Assembly: GCA_964609155.1 (NCBI GenBank)
Contig: CAZSRF010000008.1
Location: forward strand, 1 to 62,597
Direction of reading: 5' to 3'
DNA length: 62,597 nt
Source of the DNA: JAGOUU01 sp964609155
GTDB taxonomy: Bacteria > Pseudomonadota > Gammaproteobacteria > JAGOUU01
The notes below the pieces were generated by a model that ran no database searches, was not told the DNA's origin, and was given only the letters and a program-made list of their open reading frames with translations. Below, one piece after another: positions 19,067 through 28,772 of the stretch; the first letter of the stretch is position 1; every line of letters begins with the position of its first letter. Both the position numbers and the translations under genes were made by a program.

Positions 19067-21340
19067 TTATTTATATTTGCTAATTATCACTTGACTATAG
19101 GGGTTACTTATCTCAAGCGTTTTTTTAACTCCGGTGCTTAAATACACTGTATGTTCTGGTAATTTTCTATCAATGCATACGGTGAGTATCACAGTTTGTT
19201 TTAAATTATCTATTTGAGCAACACTAACCTCTTGGCCATCATGTAAGTCTATTTTTGCTGCAAGTGCAGGACTTACAGCTAACTGCTCAACCACTTTAGC
19301 ATCATAAGTTTGTTGTAGACTGACTGCACGACGTACAACATTATCAACAGCATAACAATTAGTCTCCGCAACTAAAATAGCTGACGAGTCTGCATTCAAA
19401 ATGGTCGTTAATCTGTGGTCTTTGCTGTCAATATAACTAGTATTAAGGATAGAAGCGTTAGATCGATTTGCTAAATACAATTCATATGCAGCTTCTTTAA
19501 CATCTGCACTTGATTGATAGTCAAAATCTTGCTTAAGATTTAATAACTGTCCAAGAGCGCTTAATATCTTCCAACCTGGACGTGCCATGCACGTGCTCTG
19601 AGTAGACTCACCAATAGCCGCTGCAAAAGACTGCCATGTTCCTTCCAAATTTACATAAGTACCAGAAGTTTGTGTAAATGGCGCTAAGGGCAGAACTAAA
19701 TCAGCATATTCAGCCATGGTATTATTTAAAAATGGCGAGAAACAAATCACTTTTTGTGCATTATTTAATCTTCTTAATACATTTAAACCCTTATAGCAAT
19801 CATACTCAGGTTCTATATTAAATAATAAATATGTTCCTGTACCTTCTGGTTTATCAAATTCAAAACATTTTTTAGATAACGCATTAACATAGTATAATCC
19901 GTTACTATTTGCCCCTTGTGAACAAATAATAACATGTTGGCTATTTTGCAATAACGCATGTATGCTGTCCCAATCTGGGTGAGTAAGCGCTAATTGCCCA
20001 ACTATAATATAATTCTCAGGGTCAATTAAATAATCTGGATTTTGATTGATAAACTTCTTAATTTCTTCTACTAAATCTTTTGGAGATACGACGATCTCAT
20101 TAACGTTATAATTCCAATCATATCCTACTGGATTAATCGTCGTAATCTTAGCACCAGCCAGTGCAGCTTTACGAATACGATGATTTAACATTGGCAATGC
20201 TTTACGAGGAGAGCCACCAATAAGTAATATATTGCGGGCTTTCTCTAAACCACTTAAAGATATTTTAGAGTCAGGCGCAGGGGGCACGTAAGCATGACGC
20301 AATCTAAAGTCTATATTATCTGATCCTAACGATTTAATAAGCTTTTGCAATAAATACCCTTCTTCAATCGTCGCACTCGGTGACACTAACGCTATTAGAT
20401 CATCCGGGTTACTTTGTACTTGTACTTGAATATACTCAGTAGCTAAAGATAATGCCTGTTCCCAACTAATTTCTTCTAATATGTTACCCTTTAGCCTAGC
20501 CATTGGAACATGTAATCTATCTTCATGCTTTAGGCCTTCATAGCTAAAACGATCTCTGTCAGACAACCACATTTCATTAAGAGCTTCATTCTCTCGCGGT
20601 ACCACGCGTTTTAAATTATTTCGTAACGAGTGTACAAAGATATTCGATCCTATAGAATCATGAGGAGCAACGCTAGGTCTTTGTTGCAGTTCCCAAGCTC
20701 TTGCGCTAAATCTATAAGGTTTTGAAGTCAATGCACCAACTGGGCAAAGGTCTATCATATTGCCTGATAATTCAGAATTGACCGTACCATTTAGAAAACT
20801 TCTTATTTCCGTATTTTCACCGCGGCCTACACCACCTAACTCTTTTATACCAGCTATTTCTTCACCAAAACGGACACAGCGAGTGCAATGAATACATCTT
20901 GTCATACCTGTGGCAATTAGTGGTCCAATATTCTCATCTTTTACTGATCTCTTTCCACGATTAAATCTTGAAAGGTCATTACCATACCCCATGGAAACGT
21001 CTTGTAATTCACACTCCCCACCTTGATCACAGATAGGGCAATCTAGCGGGTGATTAATTAGTAAAAACTCCATCACTGATCTTTGTGCCATTAATGCAAT
21101 AGGTGACTTAGTTTTAACAATCATGCCCTCAGTAACAGGCGTAGCACAAGCTGGTAAAGGTTTGGGAGCTTTCACTACTTCTACTAAACACATGCGACAA
21201 TTGGCAGCTATAGATAACTTTTTATGATAACAAAAACGAGGTATCTGAATATTAGGATCTTTTGCAGAATCTGCCGCTTCAATAATAGAAGTCCCTGGTT
21301 TAACCTCTAGTTCTTTGCCGTCTATTTCAATTTTAATCAT
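19067..21340 (-). CDS. nuoG: NADH-quinone oxidoreductase subunit G
   Basis: Large peripheral subunit carrying iron-sulfur clusters between NuoF/E and NuoI. The N-terminal [2Fe-2S] ferredoxin domain shows FCYHKK..CRMCLVEV and later CPICDQGGECELQD. Further clusters are held by the HxxC/CIHCTRCVRF region. The rest (about 220-757) is a molybdopterin-oxidoreductase-like fold without the cofactor. The frame has an in-frame TTG two codons upstream, but the ATG at 21340 is chosen because AGGG is well spaced from it. This gives 757 residues, shorter than E. coli NuoG, as in many other proteobacteria. Confidence 0.96.
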   Translation of the reverse strand: MIKIEIDGKELEVKPGTSIIEAADSAKDPNIQIPRFCYHKKLSIAANCRMCLVEVVKAPKPLPACATPVTEGMIVKTKSPIALMAQRSVMEFLLINHPLDCPICDQGGECELQDVSMGYGNDLSRFNRGKRSVKDENIGPLIATGMTRCIHCTRCVRFGEEIAGIKELGGVGRGENTEIRSFLNGTVNSELSGNMIDLCPVGALTSKPYRFSARAWELQQRPSVAPHDSIGSNIFVHSLRNNLKRVVPRENEALNEMWLSDRDRFSYEGLKHEDRLHVPMARLKGNILEEISWEQALSLATEYIQVQVQSNPDDLIALVSPSATIEEGYLLQKLIKSLGSDNIDFRLRHAYVPPAPDSKISLSGLEKARNILLIGGSPRKALPMLNHRIRKAALAGAKITTINPVGYDWNYNVNEIVVSPKDLVEEIKKFINQNPDYLIDPENYIIVGQLALTHPDWDSIHALLQNSQHVIICSQGANSNGLYYVNALSKKCFEFDKPEGTGTYLLFNIEPEYDCYKGLNVLRRLNNAQKVICFSPFLNNTMAEYADLVLPLAPFTQTSGTYVNLEGTWQSFAAAIGESTQSTCMARPGWKILSALGQLLNLKQDFDYQSSADVKEAAYELYLANRSNASILNTSYIDSKDHRLTTILNADSSAILVAETNCYAVDNVVRRAVSLQQTYDAKVVEQLAVSPALAAKIDLHDGQEVSVAQIDNLKQTVILTVCIDRKLPEHTVYLSTGVKKTLEISNPYSQVIISKYK

Positions 21341-21356
21341 AATCAAGCCCTAAACC

Positions 21357-22607
21357 TTAACTCTTACATTTTACCGCAAATTCATGCTTAAAATGTTTTA
21401 AGAAACTTTGTACCGGCATAGCAGCTGCATCAGCAAGTGCACAAATTGTCCGCCCCATCATCCCACCAGCAACATCATGTAATAAATCTAAATCTTTTAA
21501 CGTAGCATGCCCATGGTAAATATCATGCACCATACTAGCAACCCAACCCGTACCCTCTCGACATGGAGTACATTGACCACAAGACTCTTCTGAGTAAAAA
21601 TGAGATATTCGTGCTAAAACCTCTACCATGCAAGTAGTATCATCCATAATAATAACTGCACCAGAACCCAACATAGAACCTGCTGATGCGATTGAGTCAT
21701 AGTCCATGGTTAATCCCATCATCACATCCCCTGGTAAAACCGGAACGGAAGATCCGCCAGGTATTACAGCTTTTAGTTTACGACCGTTTTTTACACCGCC
21801 TGCCATCGCAAGCAAATCAGCAAATGGTGTTCCCATAGGTATCTCAAAATTGCCTGGATTATTAACATGACCAGAAACACTAAAGAGTTTTACACCACCA
21901 TTGTTAGGCTTACCTAAATCTAGAAACCATTGGCCTCCTTTTTCTAAGATAACAGGAACTGATGCATAACTTTCCGTATTATTAATATTTGTCGGACGCC
22001 CATACAAACCATAGTTAGCTGGAAATGGAGGTTTGAATCTTGGCATACCCTTCTTGCCTTCAAGAGACTCTAATAAAGCCGTTTCTTCACCACATATATA
22101 CGCTCCGGCGCCAGTGACATTATGCAACTCAAAACTAATGCCTGAGTTTAAGATATTGTCCCCAAGTAACCCTTCATGCCTTGCTTGCTTTAATGCCTGC
22201 TCCATACGATCAATTGGTTCAGCATATTCTGCACGAATATAATTATACCCAATCGTAGCGTTCATAATATAGCCCGCAATAGCCATCCCCTCTATTAATT
22301 GGTGTGGATTATAACGCATGATATCACGATCTTTGCAAGTTCCTGGCTCTCCTTCATCAGAGTTACACACGACATATTTTTGACCAGGTGTATTACGATT
22401 AACAAAGCTCCATTTTAATCCTGTAGGAAACCCTGCACCACCACGACCTCTTAAGGCCGAAAGTTTTAATTCTTTGATTAGTTCTGCAGGATCTGGTTTT
22501 TCGCTTAAAATTTTCTTCCAAATTTTATAACCACCAATACGCTGGTAAACATCAAGCTCCCAAGAGTTTTCTAGATGTATTGTACGGAAACAAACTTCAT
22601 TGGACAT
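21357..22607 (-). CDS. nuoF: NADH-quinone oxidoreductase subunit F
   Basis: NADH-binding flavoprotein of complex I: it oxidises NADH through FMN and passes electrons to its N3 [4Fe-4S] cluster. In the 416 residues the FMN/NADH site GRGGAGFPTGLKW (about 54-66) is intact, as are VCNSDEGEPGTCKDRDI and the cluster motif ESCGQCTPCREGTGW. It ends 17 bases before the nuoG ATG and starts 26 bases after nuoE. Confidence 0.98.
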   Translation of the reverse strand: MSNEVCFRTIHLENSWELDVYQRIGGYKIWKKILSEKPDPAELIKELKLSALRGRGGAGFPTGLKWSFVNRNTPGQKYVVCNSDEGEPGTCKDRDIMRYNPHQLIEGMAIAGYIMNATIGYNYIRAEYAEPIDRMEQALKQARHEGLLGDNILNSGISFELHNVTGAGAYICGEETALLESLEGKKGMPRFKPPFPANYGLYGRPTNINNTESYASVPVILEKGGQWFLDLGKPNNGGVKLFSVSGHVNNPGNFEIPMGTPFADLLAMAGGVKNGRKLKAVIPGGSSVPVLPGDVMMGLTMDYDSIASAGSMLGSGAVIIMDDTTCMVEVLARISHFYSEESCGQCTPCREGTGWVASMVHDIYHGHATLKDLDLLHDVAGGMMGRTICALADAAAMPVQSFLKHFKHEFAVKCKS

Positions 22608-22632
22608 AATTGTTAAAAATATTAGTTATAAG

Positions 22633-23106
22633 TTATTTAAGATTGCTTAAAATATTATCGATCTTCTCTGCTGTTAAATTTTCGTAATACTGTTTACCTA
22701 TTTGAAACATAGGGGCTCCTGTACAAGCACCTAAGCACTCTACTTCTTTAAGAGTAAATTTTCCGTCTTTTGTAGTCTGATTGAAAGTAATACCTAATTT
22801 ATTTTGTAAATGCTTTACTACTTCCTTAGAGCCACAAAGCATACAAGATAAATTAGTACAGACGCATATTTTATATTTCCCCATAGGCCTATGCTCATAC
22901 ATAGAATAAAAAGTAGCAGATTCCTCTGCTGTAATCCTAGGAACACCTAAATAATCTGCTACTGCAGCGACTAATTCTGGTGTAAGATGACCACTATTTT
23001 GTTCCTGCGCAATAAACAATCCAGCTATTAAAGCAGATTGCTTACGATCTTCAGGAAATTTTTTTATCCAAAGATCAATTTGATGTTTAGAGCTATCTGA
23101 CAACAT
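22633..23106 (-). CDS. nuoE: NADH-quinone oxidoreductase subunit E
   Basis: Thioredoxin-like subunit with the N1a [2Fe-2S] cluster, partner of NuoF. The four ligand cysteines are visible in VCTNLSCMLCG and ECLGACTGAP within 157 residues. Its ATG shares one base with the nuoD stop (TAATG), so translation is likely coupled. Confidence 0.97.
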   Translation of the reverse strand: MLSDSSKHQIDLWIKKFPEDRKQSALIAGLFIAQEQNSGHLTPELVAAVADYLGVPRITAEESATFYSMYEHRPMGKYKICVCTNLSCMLCGSKEVVKHLQNKLGITFNQTTKDGKFTLKEVECLGACTGAPMFQIGKQYYENLTAEKIDNILSNLK

Positions 23107-24359
23107 TATCTATCAACCTCACCAAATACTATATCTTGTGTGCCAATTACAGCCACGACATCCGCTAGCATATGTCCTTTAACCATCTCGTTTAACGCAG
23201 ATAAATGAGCAAAACCAGCAGCACGTACTTTTACTCTATAAGGCTTATTAGCACCATCAGAAATCATATAAACACCAAACTCACCTTTAGGATGTTCAAC
23301 AGCAGAATAGACTTCTCCAGCTGGTACACAATATCCTTCTGTAAATAACTTAAAATGATGAATTTGACTTTCCATACTAGACTTCATGTCTTTTCTAGCT
23401 GGTGGTGCAATTTTATGGTTATTAATCATCACTGATCCAGGATTTTTCTTCAGCCAATCTACACATTGCTTTATGATTTTATTAGACTGACGCATTTCCT
23501 CAACTCGCACTAAATAACGATCATAGCAATCACCATTAGTTCCTATAGGGATATCAAAATCTAATTGGTCATATACAGAATAAACCTGCTTTTTACGCAA
23601 ATCCCAAGGAACTCCTGAACCACGTAGCATAGGTCCGGTAAAGCCTAACTGTTTTGCACGTTCAGGGCTGACCACAGCAACATCGACTGTTCGTTGTTTC
23701 CAAATTCTATTATCTGTTAGTAATGTTTCATATTCATCCACACAGGCAGGAAACCTTTGAGTAAAATTTTCTATAAAATCGAGCAAGCTACCTTCGCGAT
23801 TATAATTTCGTTTCCTCGTTTCTTTTTCATTATGCCATTTCGATTTTTGATACTGCGGCATGCTATCTGGTAAATCTCTGTAAACACCACCTGGCCTGTA
23901 ATATGTAGCGTGCATTCTTGAACCCGAAGCAGCTTCATAACAATCTAACAAATCTTCTCGTTCACGAAAACAATATATAAAAACACTCATAGCTCCTATA
24001 TCTAAAGCATGCGCGCCAAGCCATAATAAATGATTTAAAATTCTCGTTATTTCATCAAACATTACCCTTATATACTGAGCTCTAATAGGCGCTTCAACTC
24101 CCATTAGTTGTTCAATAGCTCGCACATAAGCATGTTCATTACACATCATAGAAACATAGTCTAAGCGATCCATATAACCAATACTTTGATTAAATGGTTT
24201 ATTTTCAGCAAGTTTCTCAGTGCCTCTATGCAGTAGACCAATATGAGGATCAGCGTGATTAATCACTTCTCCGTCCATATCTAAAATTAAACGCAACACA
24301 CCATGTGCAGCCGGATGCTGTGGACCAAAATTAATTGTATAATTTTGAAACTCTGACAT
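23106..24359 (-). CDS. nuoD: NADH-quinone oxidoreductase subunit D
   Basis: 49-kDa-type subunit that forms the quinone-reduction site with NuoB. The 417 residues contain NFGPQHPAAHGVLRL near the N terminus (the His that hydrogen-bonds quinone), PHIGLLHRGTEKLAE, and the C-terminal DIVFGEVDR ending typical of the family. NuoC and NuoD are separate genes here, unlike the fused E. coli NuoCD. Confidence 0.98.
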   Translation of the reverse strand: MSEFQNYTINFGPQHPAAHGVLRLILDMDGEVINHADPHIGLLHRGTEKLAENKPFNQSIGYMDRLDYVSMMCNEHAYVRAIEQLMGVEAPIRAQYIRVMFDEITRILNHLLWLGAHALDIGAMSVFIYCFREREDLLDCYEAASGSRMHATYYRPGGVYRDLPDSMPQYQKSKWHNEKETRKRNYNREGSLLDFIENFTQRFPACVDEYETLLTDNRIWKQRTVDVAVVSPERAKQLGFTGPMLRGSGVPWDLRKKQVYSVYDQLDFDIPIGTNGDCYDRYLVRVEEMRQSNKIIKQCVDWLKKNPGSVMINNHKIAPPARKDMKSSMESQIHHFKLFTEGYCVPAGEVYSAVEHPKGEFGVYMISDGANKPYRVKVRAAGFAHLSALNEMVKGHMLADVVAVIGTQDIVFGEVDR

Positions 24360-24376
24360 TAATTACCACTCGCTAT

Positions 24377-25105
24377 TTATATTTTTATATTTCTGCTATC
24401 GTTTCTAATCACTCGCGGCACTAAGGTTCTTGGCTCTACAGTAACAGGCCGATAAACGACTCTTCCTAGCTCTTGATTATAATGAACTTCTACATTACCA
24501 CTTAACGGAAAATCTTTTCTAAATGGATGTCCAACAAAACCATAATCAGTCAACAATCTTCTTAAATCTGGGTGATTGTTAAAGACAATACCGAACAAAT
24601 CAAAAGCTTCCCTCTCATACCAATTAGCACTGTTCCAGATATCTACTACAGAATCTATTTGTGGGGGCTCTCCTGACACAAAGCACTTCACTCGCAATCT
24701 GCTATTAAATTCTAATGATAACAAATGATAAACTACGGCAAAACGTTTACCTTCTTGTAGATACTTATTATCTTTATTATTAAAGTCTTCTATATTTCGT
24801 TCTACTCCTCGACTAAACCCTGTACTTGTCGATTCAACAGTTTGCCACTCTGTCAAACCATAAGCTAAGTAGTCTACACCGCAAAGATCACTTAATTGTT
24901 CATATTTAAAATGCTCATTATCACGTAGAAATTGCGCAACCTGGCTAATACCACTAGCTCTCACTTCTACGCAAGGCATATCTACAAAAAAACGATATGA
25001 TAACGATTCATCTATTGATATATTAGTCACATCATCTGGGAATAGTTTTTTTAAAACTTGTAAATGCTCAACTTGTTGTTTTAACTTATTCTTAAGATCT
25101 GTCAT
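24377..25105 (-). CDS. nuoC: NADH-quinone oxidoreductase subunit C
   Basis: 30-kDa-type peripheral subunit of complex I that packs against NuoD. The 242 residues contain the family signature around the middle and end: WYEREAFDLFGIVFNNHPDLRRLLTDYGF (in part) and GHPFRKDFPLSG. A Ser/Asn-rich loop (about residues 93-115) is an insertion. It is followed after 17 bases by nuoD. Confidence 0.97.
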   Translation of the reverse strand: MTDLKNKLKQQVEHLQVLKKLFPDDVTNISIDESLSYRFFVDMPCVEVRASGISQVAQFLRDNEHFKYEQLSDLCGVDYLAYGLTEWQTVESTSTGFSRGVERNIEDFNNKDNKYLQEGKRFAVVYHLLSLEFNSRLRVKCFVSGEPPQIDSVVDIWNSANWYEREAFDLFGIVFNNHPDLRRLLTDYGFVGHPFRKDFPLSGNVEVHYNQELGRVVYRPVTVEPRTLVPRVIRNDSRNIKI

Positions 25106-25134
25106 TGTTTTATTTAAATTTAAATATCTAAGCT

Positions 25135-25629
25135 TTATGCTTCAGCTATCTCATCTCTAGCAATAGTATTAGTGGCTTTAATCTTTTTCTGTAACTGAAT
25201 AATACCATAGAGTAAAGCTTCTGCTGTTGGCGGGCAACCAGGAACATAAATGTCCACAGGAACAATCCTATCACAACCACGTACCACAGAATAAGAGTAA
25301 TGGTAATAACCACCCCCATTTGCACAAGATCCCATAGAAATAACCCATCTGGGCTCTGGCATTTGATCATACACGCGCCTTAAAGCAGGGGCCATTTTAT
25401 TACACAACGTCCCAGCTACAATCATCACATCTGATTGCCTTGGACTTGGGCGAAAAAATATTCCAAAACGATCAAGATCATACCGAGCAGCACCAGCATG
25501 CATCATTTCCACTGCACAACAAGCCAAACCAAAAGTCATAGGCCACATGGAACCAGTACGTGCCCAATTTATTAAATTATCTAACGATGTGGTAACAAAG
25601 CCTTTATTTAATACGTTTTCTATTCCCAT
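25135..25629 (-). CDS. nuoB: NADH-quinone oxidoreductase subunit B
   Basis: Carries the terminal [4Fe-4S] cluster N2 that reduces quinone. Ligands are visible in GLACCAVEMM, ISMGSCANGGG and VPGCPPTAEAL. The frame opens with a GTG seven codons upstream, but the ATG at 25629 is preferred: AAGGGG lies at proper distance upstream and the resulting N terminus resembles family members. With this start the gene has 164 residues and overlaps the nuoA stop by 10 bases (ATGGGAATAG). Confidence 0.97.
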   Translation of the reverse strand: MGIENVLNKGFVTTSLDNLINWARTGSMWPMTFGLACCAVEMMHAGAARYDLDRFGIFFRPSPRQSDVMIVAGTLCNKMAPALRRVYDQMPEPRWVISMGSCANGGGYYHYSYSVVRGCDRIVPVDIYVPGCPPTAEALLYGIIQLQKKIKATNTIARDEIAEA

Positions 25630-25976
25630 TCCAAAGCCCCTTTTCGCCACTCATAGATAAAACCAACAACTAGCAGCATTAAGAAAAACAGCATCGATGC
25701 GAAACCCAACCAATTAACCTTATCAATAACTGTTGCCCATGGCAAAAGAAAAGCTACCTCAAGATCAAAGATAATAAACAAAATAGAAACTAAATAAAAT
25801 CTTACATCAAATTTATTGCGAGCATCATCAAATGGCTCAAACCCACACTCATAGGGATCATTTTTTTCCATATAAGGCTTATGCGGTGCAAGAAATCGTC
25901 CTAGCAGCAACGGTAATAAACCTATAGCTAGTCCGAGTCCTATAAAAAGTAAAACTGCAATATAATTGTTCAGCAT
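25620..25976 (-). CDS. nuoA: NADH-quinone oxidoreductase subunit A
   Basis: Small membrane subunit with three helices at the junction of the arms. The 118 residues include the family segment YECGFEPFDDARNKFDVRFY (the Cys-bearing mobile loop) and FIIFDLEVAFLLPWA. It is the first gene of the nuo block and lies 36 bases downstream of tRNA-Leu. Confidence 0.97.
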   Translation of the reverse strand: MLNNYIAVLLFIGLGLAIGLLPLLLGRFLAPHKPYMEKNDPYECGFEPFDDARNKFDVRFYLVSILFIIFDLEVAFLLPWATVIDKVNWLGFASMLFFLMLLVVGFIYEWRKGALEWE

Positions 25977-26011
25977 GAGTTATACAAAACTAATCTTTAA
26001 TGTTTAGATAG

Positions 26012-26093
26012 TGCCGAAAGCCGGATTTGAACCGGCACGACTTGCGTCACTGCCCCCTCAAGACAGCGTGTCTACCAATTCCACCACTTCGGC
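26012..26093 (-). tRNA. tRNA-Leu (GAG)
   Basis: An 82-nt class II tRNA with a long variable arm. The anticodon loop TTGAGGG gives anticodon GAG (reads CUC/CUU). The acceptor stem is GCCGAAG with TTTCGGC, including one G-U pair, and the discriminator is A. CCA is not encoded (CTA follows), so it must be added by the CCA enzyme, unlike the fMet gene in this window. It lies between secG and nuoA. Confidence 0.96.
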
Positions 26094-26159
26094 AAGTAAA
26101 CAAAGGTTGAGTCAAGGTTACAATAATACTAATAAAACTTCTAGATATTTTTAAAAATT

Positions 26160-26504
26160 TTACTTATTAGAAGACGGTATTATTGGTACGTCAGTCGACT
26201 CGTTTTTATTTATTTCCTTCCCATGAGCAGCATCACGCACTGACTCAGAGAGTTCATACTGCGCACGTCTATTTTTAGACAAAATTGCTGTCAAACTTAT
26301 ACTGGTTATACAAAACATCAAGGCTAAAACACAGGTAGCTTTGTATAAAACACTCCCTGATCCTTGGCTACCAAAGACTGTATTTGAAGCCCCACTACCA
26401 AAAGCCGCACCAATATCAGCCCCCTTACCATGTTGCAAAAAAACTAATACAATAATCGCTAGAGCTATTAATGTATGGATAACTAAAACTAATTGATATA
26501 ACAT
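26160..26504 (-). CDS. secG: Protein-export membrane protein SecG
   Basis: Third subunit of the SecYEG translocon. Two hydrophobic helices (about residues 3-22 and 52-72) flank the conserved cytoplasmic loop with LQHGKGADIGAAFGSGASNTVFGS (shown in part). The C-terminal tail is charged. The open frame runs upstream into the end of tpiA, but the ATG at 26504 is chosen because AGGAAGGT precedes it and the protein then starts at the first helix; length is 114 residues. Confidence 0.95.
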   Translation of the reverse strand: MLYQLVLVIHTLIALAIIVLVFLQHGKGADIGAAFGSGASNTVFGSQGSGSVLYKATCVLALMFCITSISLTAILSKNRRAQYELSESVRDAAHGKEINKNESTDVPIIPSSNK

Positions 26505-26524
26505 TCTTACCTTCCTACTTATTC

Positions 26525-27316
26525 TTATTGCTCTGATAACGCACAAATTTGCATAAATGAATCAGCATTTAAAGAAGCACCACCGACTAAAGCACCATCA
26601 ATATCTGACTGTATAAATAATTCTTTTGCATTATTTGGCTTAACGCTACCACCGTAAATAATCCTTATCTTATTTGCCGCCTCCACAGAAACAGTCTCAG
26701 CTAATTGTTCTCTAAGAAAACAGTGCACTTCCTGGGCTTGTTCAGGAGTTGCAACCTCTCCTGTGCCAATGGCCCAGATGGGTTCATAGGCTAGTACTAA
26801 ATTATCTATTATGTCGGTTTCTTGGTAATCTTTACAGTGCTTTAATACCACCGATAACTGACGACTCACAATATCTTTGGTTTGGTTTAATTGACGTTCT
26901 TCAAGGCTTTCACCAATGCACAACACAGGACACAGGCCATATGATAATACTTGTTGAACCTTTTTAGCAACTAAAACATCATCTTCATGCCACCAAGTAC
27001 GGCGCTCTGAATGCCCAACTATGACATATCTCACCCCAAAATCTTTAACCATCTCTACAGAAACCTCACCCGTATAAGCTCCTGCTTTGGCACACGAAAT
27101 GTCTTGTGTTCCAACAAAAATATTATAATAAGCAGCAATATGAGATATATATTGTTGAGCCTGGCTTAAGTATACGTAGCTAGGAGCAATAACAATATCA
27201 ATGTGTTTGGGTATTGGATAAAGATTCAAGTAAGAAAGACCATCATCAAACCATTTACTATTGTCAACTAGGCTTCCATTCATTTTCCAATTGGCAATCA
27301 CAAGAGGGTTACGCAT
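26525..27316 (-). CDS. tpiA: Triosephosphate isomerase
   Basis: Interconverts dihydroxyacetone phosphate and glyceraldehyde 3-phosphate. The 263-residue TIM barrel shows the N-terminal VIANWKMNGS with the catalytic Lys, the electrophilic His in VIGHSERR, the catalytic Glu in LAYEPIWAIGTG, and the phosphate-binding YGGSVKPNNA and GGASL loops. GGAAAAAG precedes the ATG. Confidence 0.98.
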   Translation of the reverse strand: MRNPLVIANWKMNGSLVDNSKWFDDGLSYLNLYPIPKHIDIVIAPSYVYLSQAQQYISHIAAYYNIFVGTQDISCAKAGAYTGEVSVEMVKDFGVRYVIVGHSERRTWWHEDDVLVAKKVQQVLSYGLCPVLCIGESLEERQLNQTKDIVSRQLSVVLKHCKDYQETDIIDNLVLAYEPIWAIGTGEVATPEQAQEVHCFLREQLAETVSVEAANKIRIIYGGSVKPNNAKELFIQSDIDGALVGGASLNADSFMQICALSEQ

Positions 27317-27365
27317 CTTTTTCCTTTTTTTCCTTATACTTAATATACACTATACAACTTAACTA

Positions 27366-28772
27366 CTAACTACTTTCTACCTGTATCAAATGTCCTAATT
27401 GATTAGCCAAGGCTTCTATCTCGGATAATTTGTCACCCTCTACCATAATACGAATCAGTGGCTCAGTCCCTGATTTTCTTACAACAATTCGCCCATTTCC
27501 TAATAACTGGTGCTCAATATCAGATATAGCTGATTTTATAGTATTCCTAGCTAAAATTCTGTCACAATTAATATTATCTGATTTATAGTTTCCTAAATCA
27601 ACATTGACTAACACCTGCGGGTATTTATGAAATTCTTTTGTTAACTCATATAAAGATAATTGTGTATTACCCATAACAGATAATATTAATAAAGCCGTGA
27701 TAAGACCATCACCTGTTGTGATTTGATCTAGATTAAGTATGTGCCCAGAAGTTTCACCCCCGAGAATCCATTTCTTTTCAATTAATTTACTAAGAACATA
27801 GCGATCACCCACTTGTGCTCTTAAAAAATCTACTCCTCTAGAGGTCATTGCTTGCTCAAGCCCCAAATTACTCATAAGAGTACCCACCATACCTGGCAAA
27901 TCCTGCTTGGTACGTAATTTTTCGCTAGCTAAAATATATAATATTTGATCACCATCGATAATATCGCCTTTTGCATCAACGAGCATCAGTCGATCACCAT
28001 CACCATCAAAAGCTATGCCTAAATCAGCAGCGTTATCCCTAACCAAGTTTGCCAATTTTTTTAAACCTTTTTTACAGGCAGCACCACAATCTAGATTAAT
28101 ATTAAATCCATTCGGTTCATTATTAACGACAACAAGATTTACTCCTAACTTGGATAGCACTTCAGGCGCTAGCTTATACATGGCACCATTAGAACAATCG
28201 ACAACGACTTTTAATGATTTTAAATATTCAAGGCTTTTTTCACTATTCAGTTTATTAATTATCTTTTGGCAATATTGAATATAAAAAGCTACTGAGCTTG
28301 TATCAATCAAAATTTTTCCAATATTATTAGAACTAATGTGTTTTACGTGCAAAGGAAGCACTTGTGCCTGGTTATTTTCCAAAATAGCCTCAATACTCAT
28401 CTCTTGGCTATCCGAAAGTTTGTTTCCTGTGCTATTAAACAGTTTTATACCATTATCATAGTAGGGATTATGCGATGCACTAACAACAATACCTGCTACT
28501 GCATTTAACTCTTTAGTCAAAAAAGCACAGACCGGTGTTGGTAATACACCTATATCTTTTACGGAAACACCTGTGCTACAGATACCTGCACTCAGAGCTG
28601 CTTGCAACATATCACCAGAAATACGGGGATCGCGCGCAACTACAATAGTATCACCATTAAAAATTGTACCTACAGCCTTACCAATCTCCTGCACAAAAGT
28701 TGGACTTAAAAATTCATCAGCCACTCGGCCTCGAATACCGTCTGTACCAAAATATTTACGACTATTACTCAT
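27366..28772 (-). CDS. glmM: Phosphoglucosamine mutase
   Basis: Converts glucosamine 6-phosphate to glucosamine 1-phosphate for UDP-GlcNAc, needed for peptidoglycan and LPS. The 468-residue product has YFGTDGIRGRV at the start, the phosphoserine motif VSASHNPYYDNGIK (Ser100), the metal-binding DGDGDRLMLVD loop, the sugar loop GGETSGHI and the C-terminal RKSGTEPLIRIM phosphate-binding loop. Its start overlaps the folP stop by eight bases. Confidence 0.97.
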   Translation of the reverse strand: MSNSRKYFGTDGIRGRVADEFLSPTFVQEIGKAVGTIFNGDTIVVARDPRISGDMLQAALSAGICSTGVSVKDIGVLPTPVCAFLTKELNAVAGIVVSASHNPYYDNGIKLFNSTGNKLSDSQEMSIEAILENNQAQVLPLHVKHISSNNIGKILIDTSSVAFYIQYCQKIINKLNSEKSLEYLKSLKVVVDCSNGAMYKLAPEVLSKLGVNLVVVNNEPNGFNINLDCGAACKKGLKKLANLVRDNAADLGIAFDGDGDRLMLVDAKGDIIDGDQILYILASEKLRTKQDLPGMVGTLMSNLGLEQAMTSRGVDFLRAQVGDRYVLSKLIEKKWILGGETSGHILNLDQITTGDGLITALLILSVMGNTQLSLYELTKEFHKYPQVLVNVDLGNYKSDNINCDRILARNTIKSAISDIEHQLLGNGRIVVRKSGTEPLIRIMVEGDKLSEIEALANQLGHLIQVESS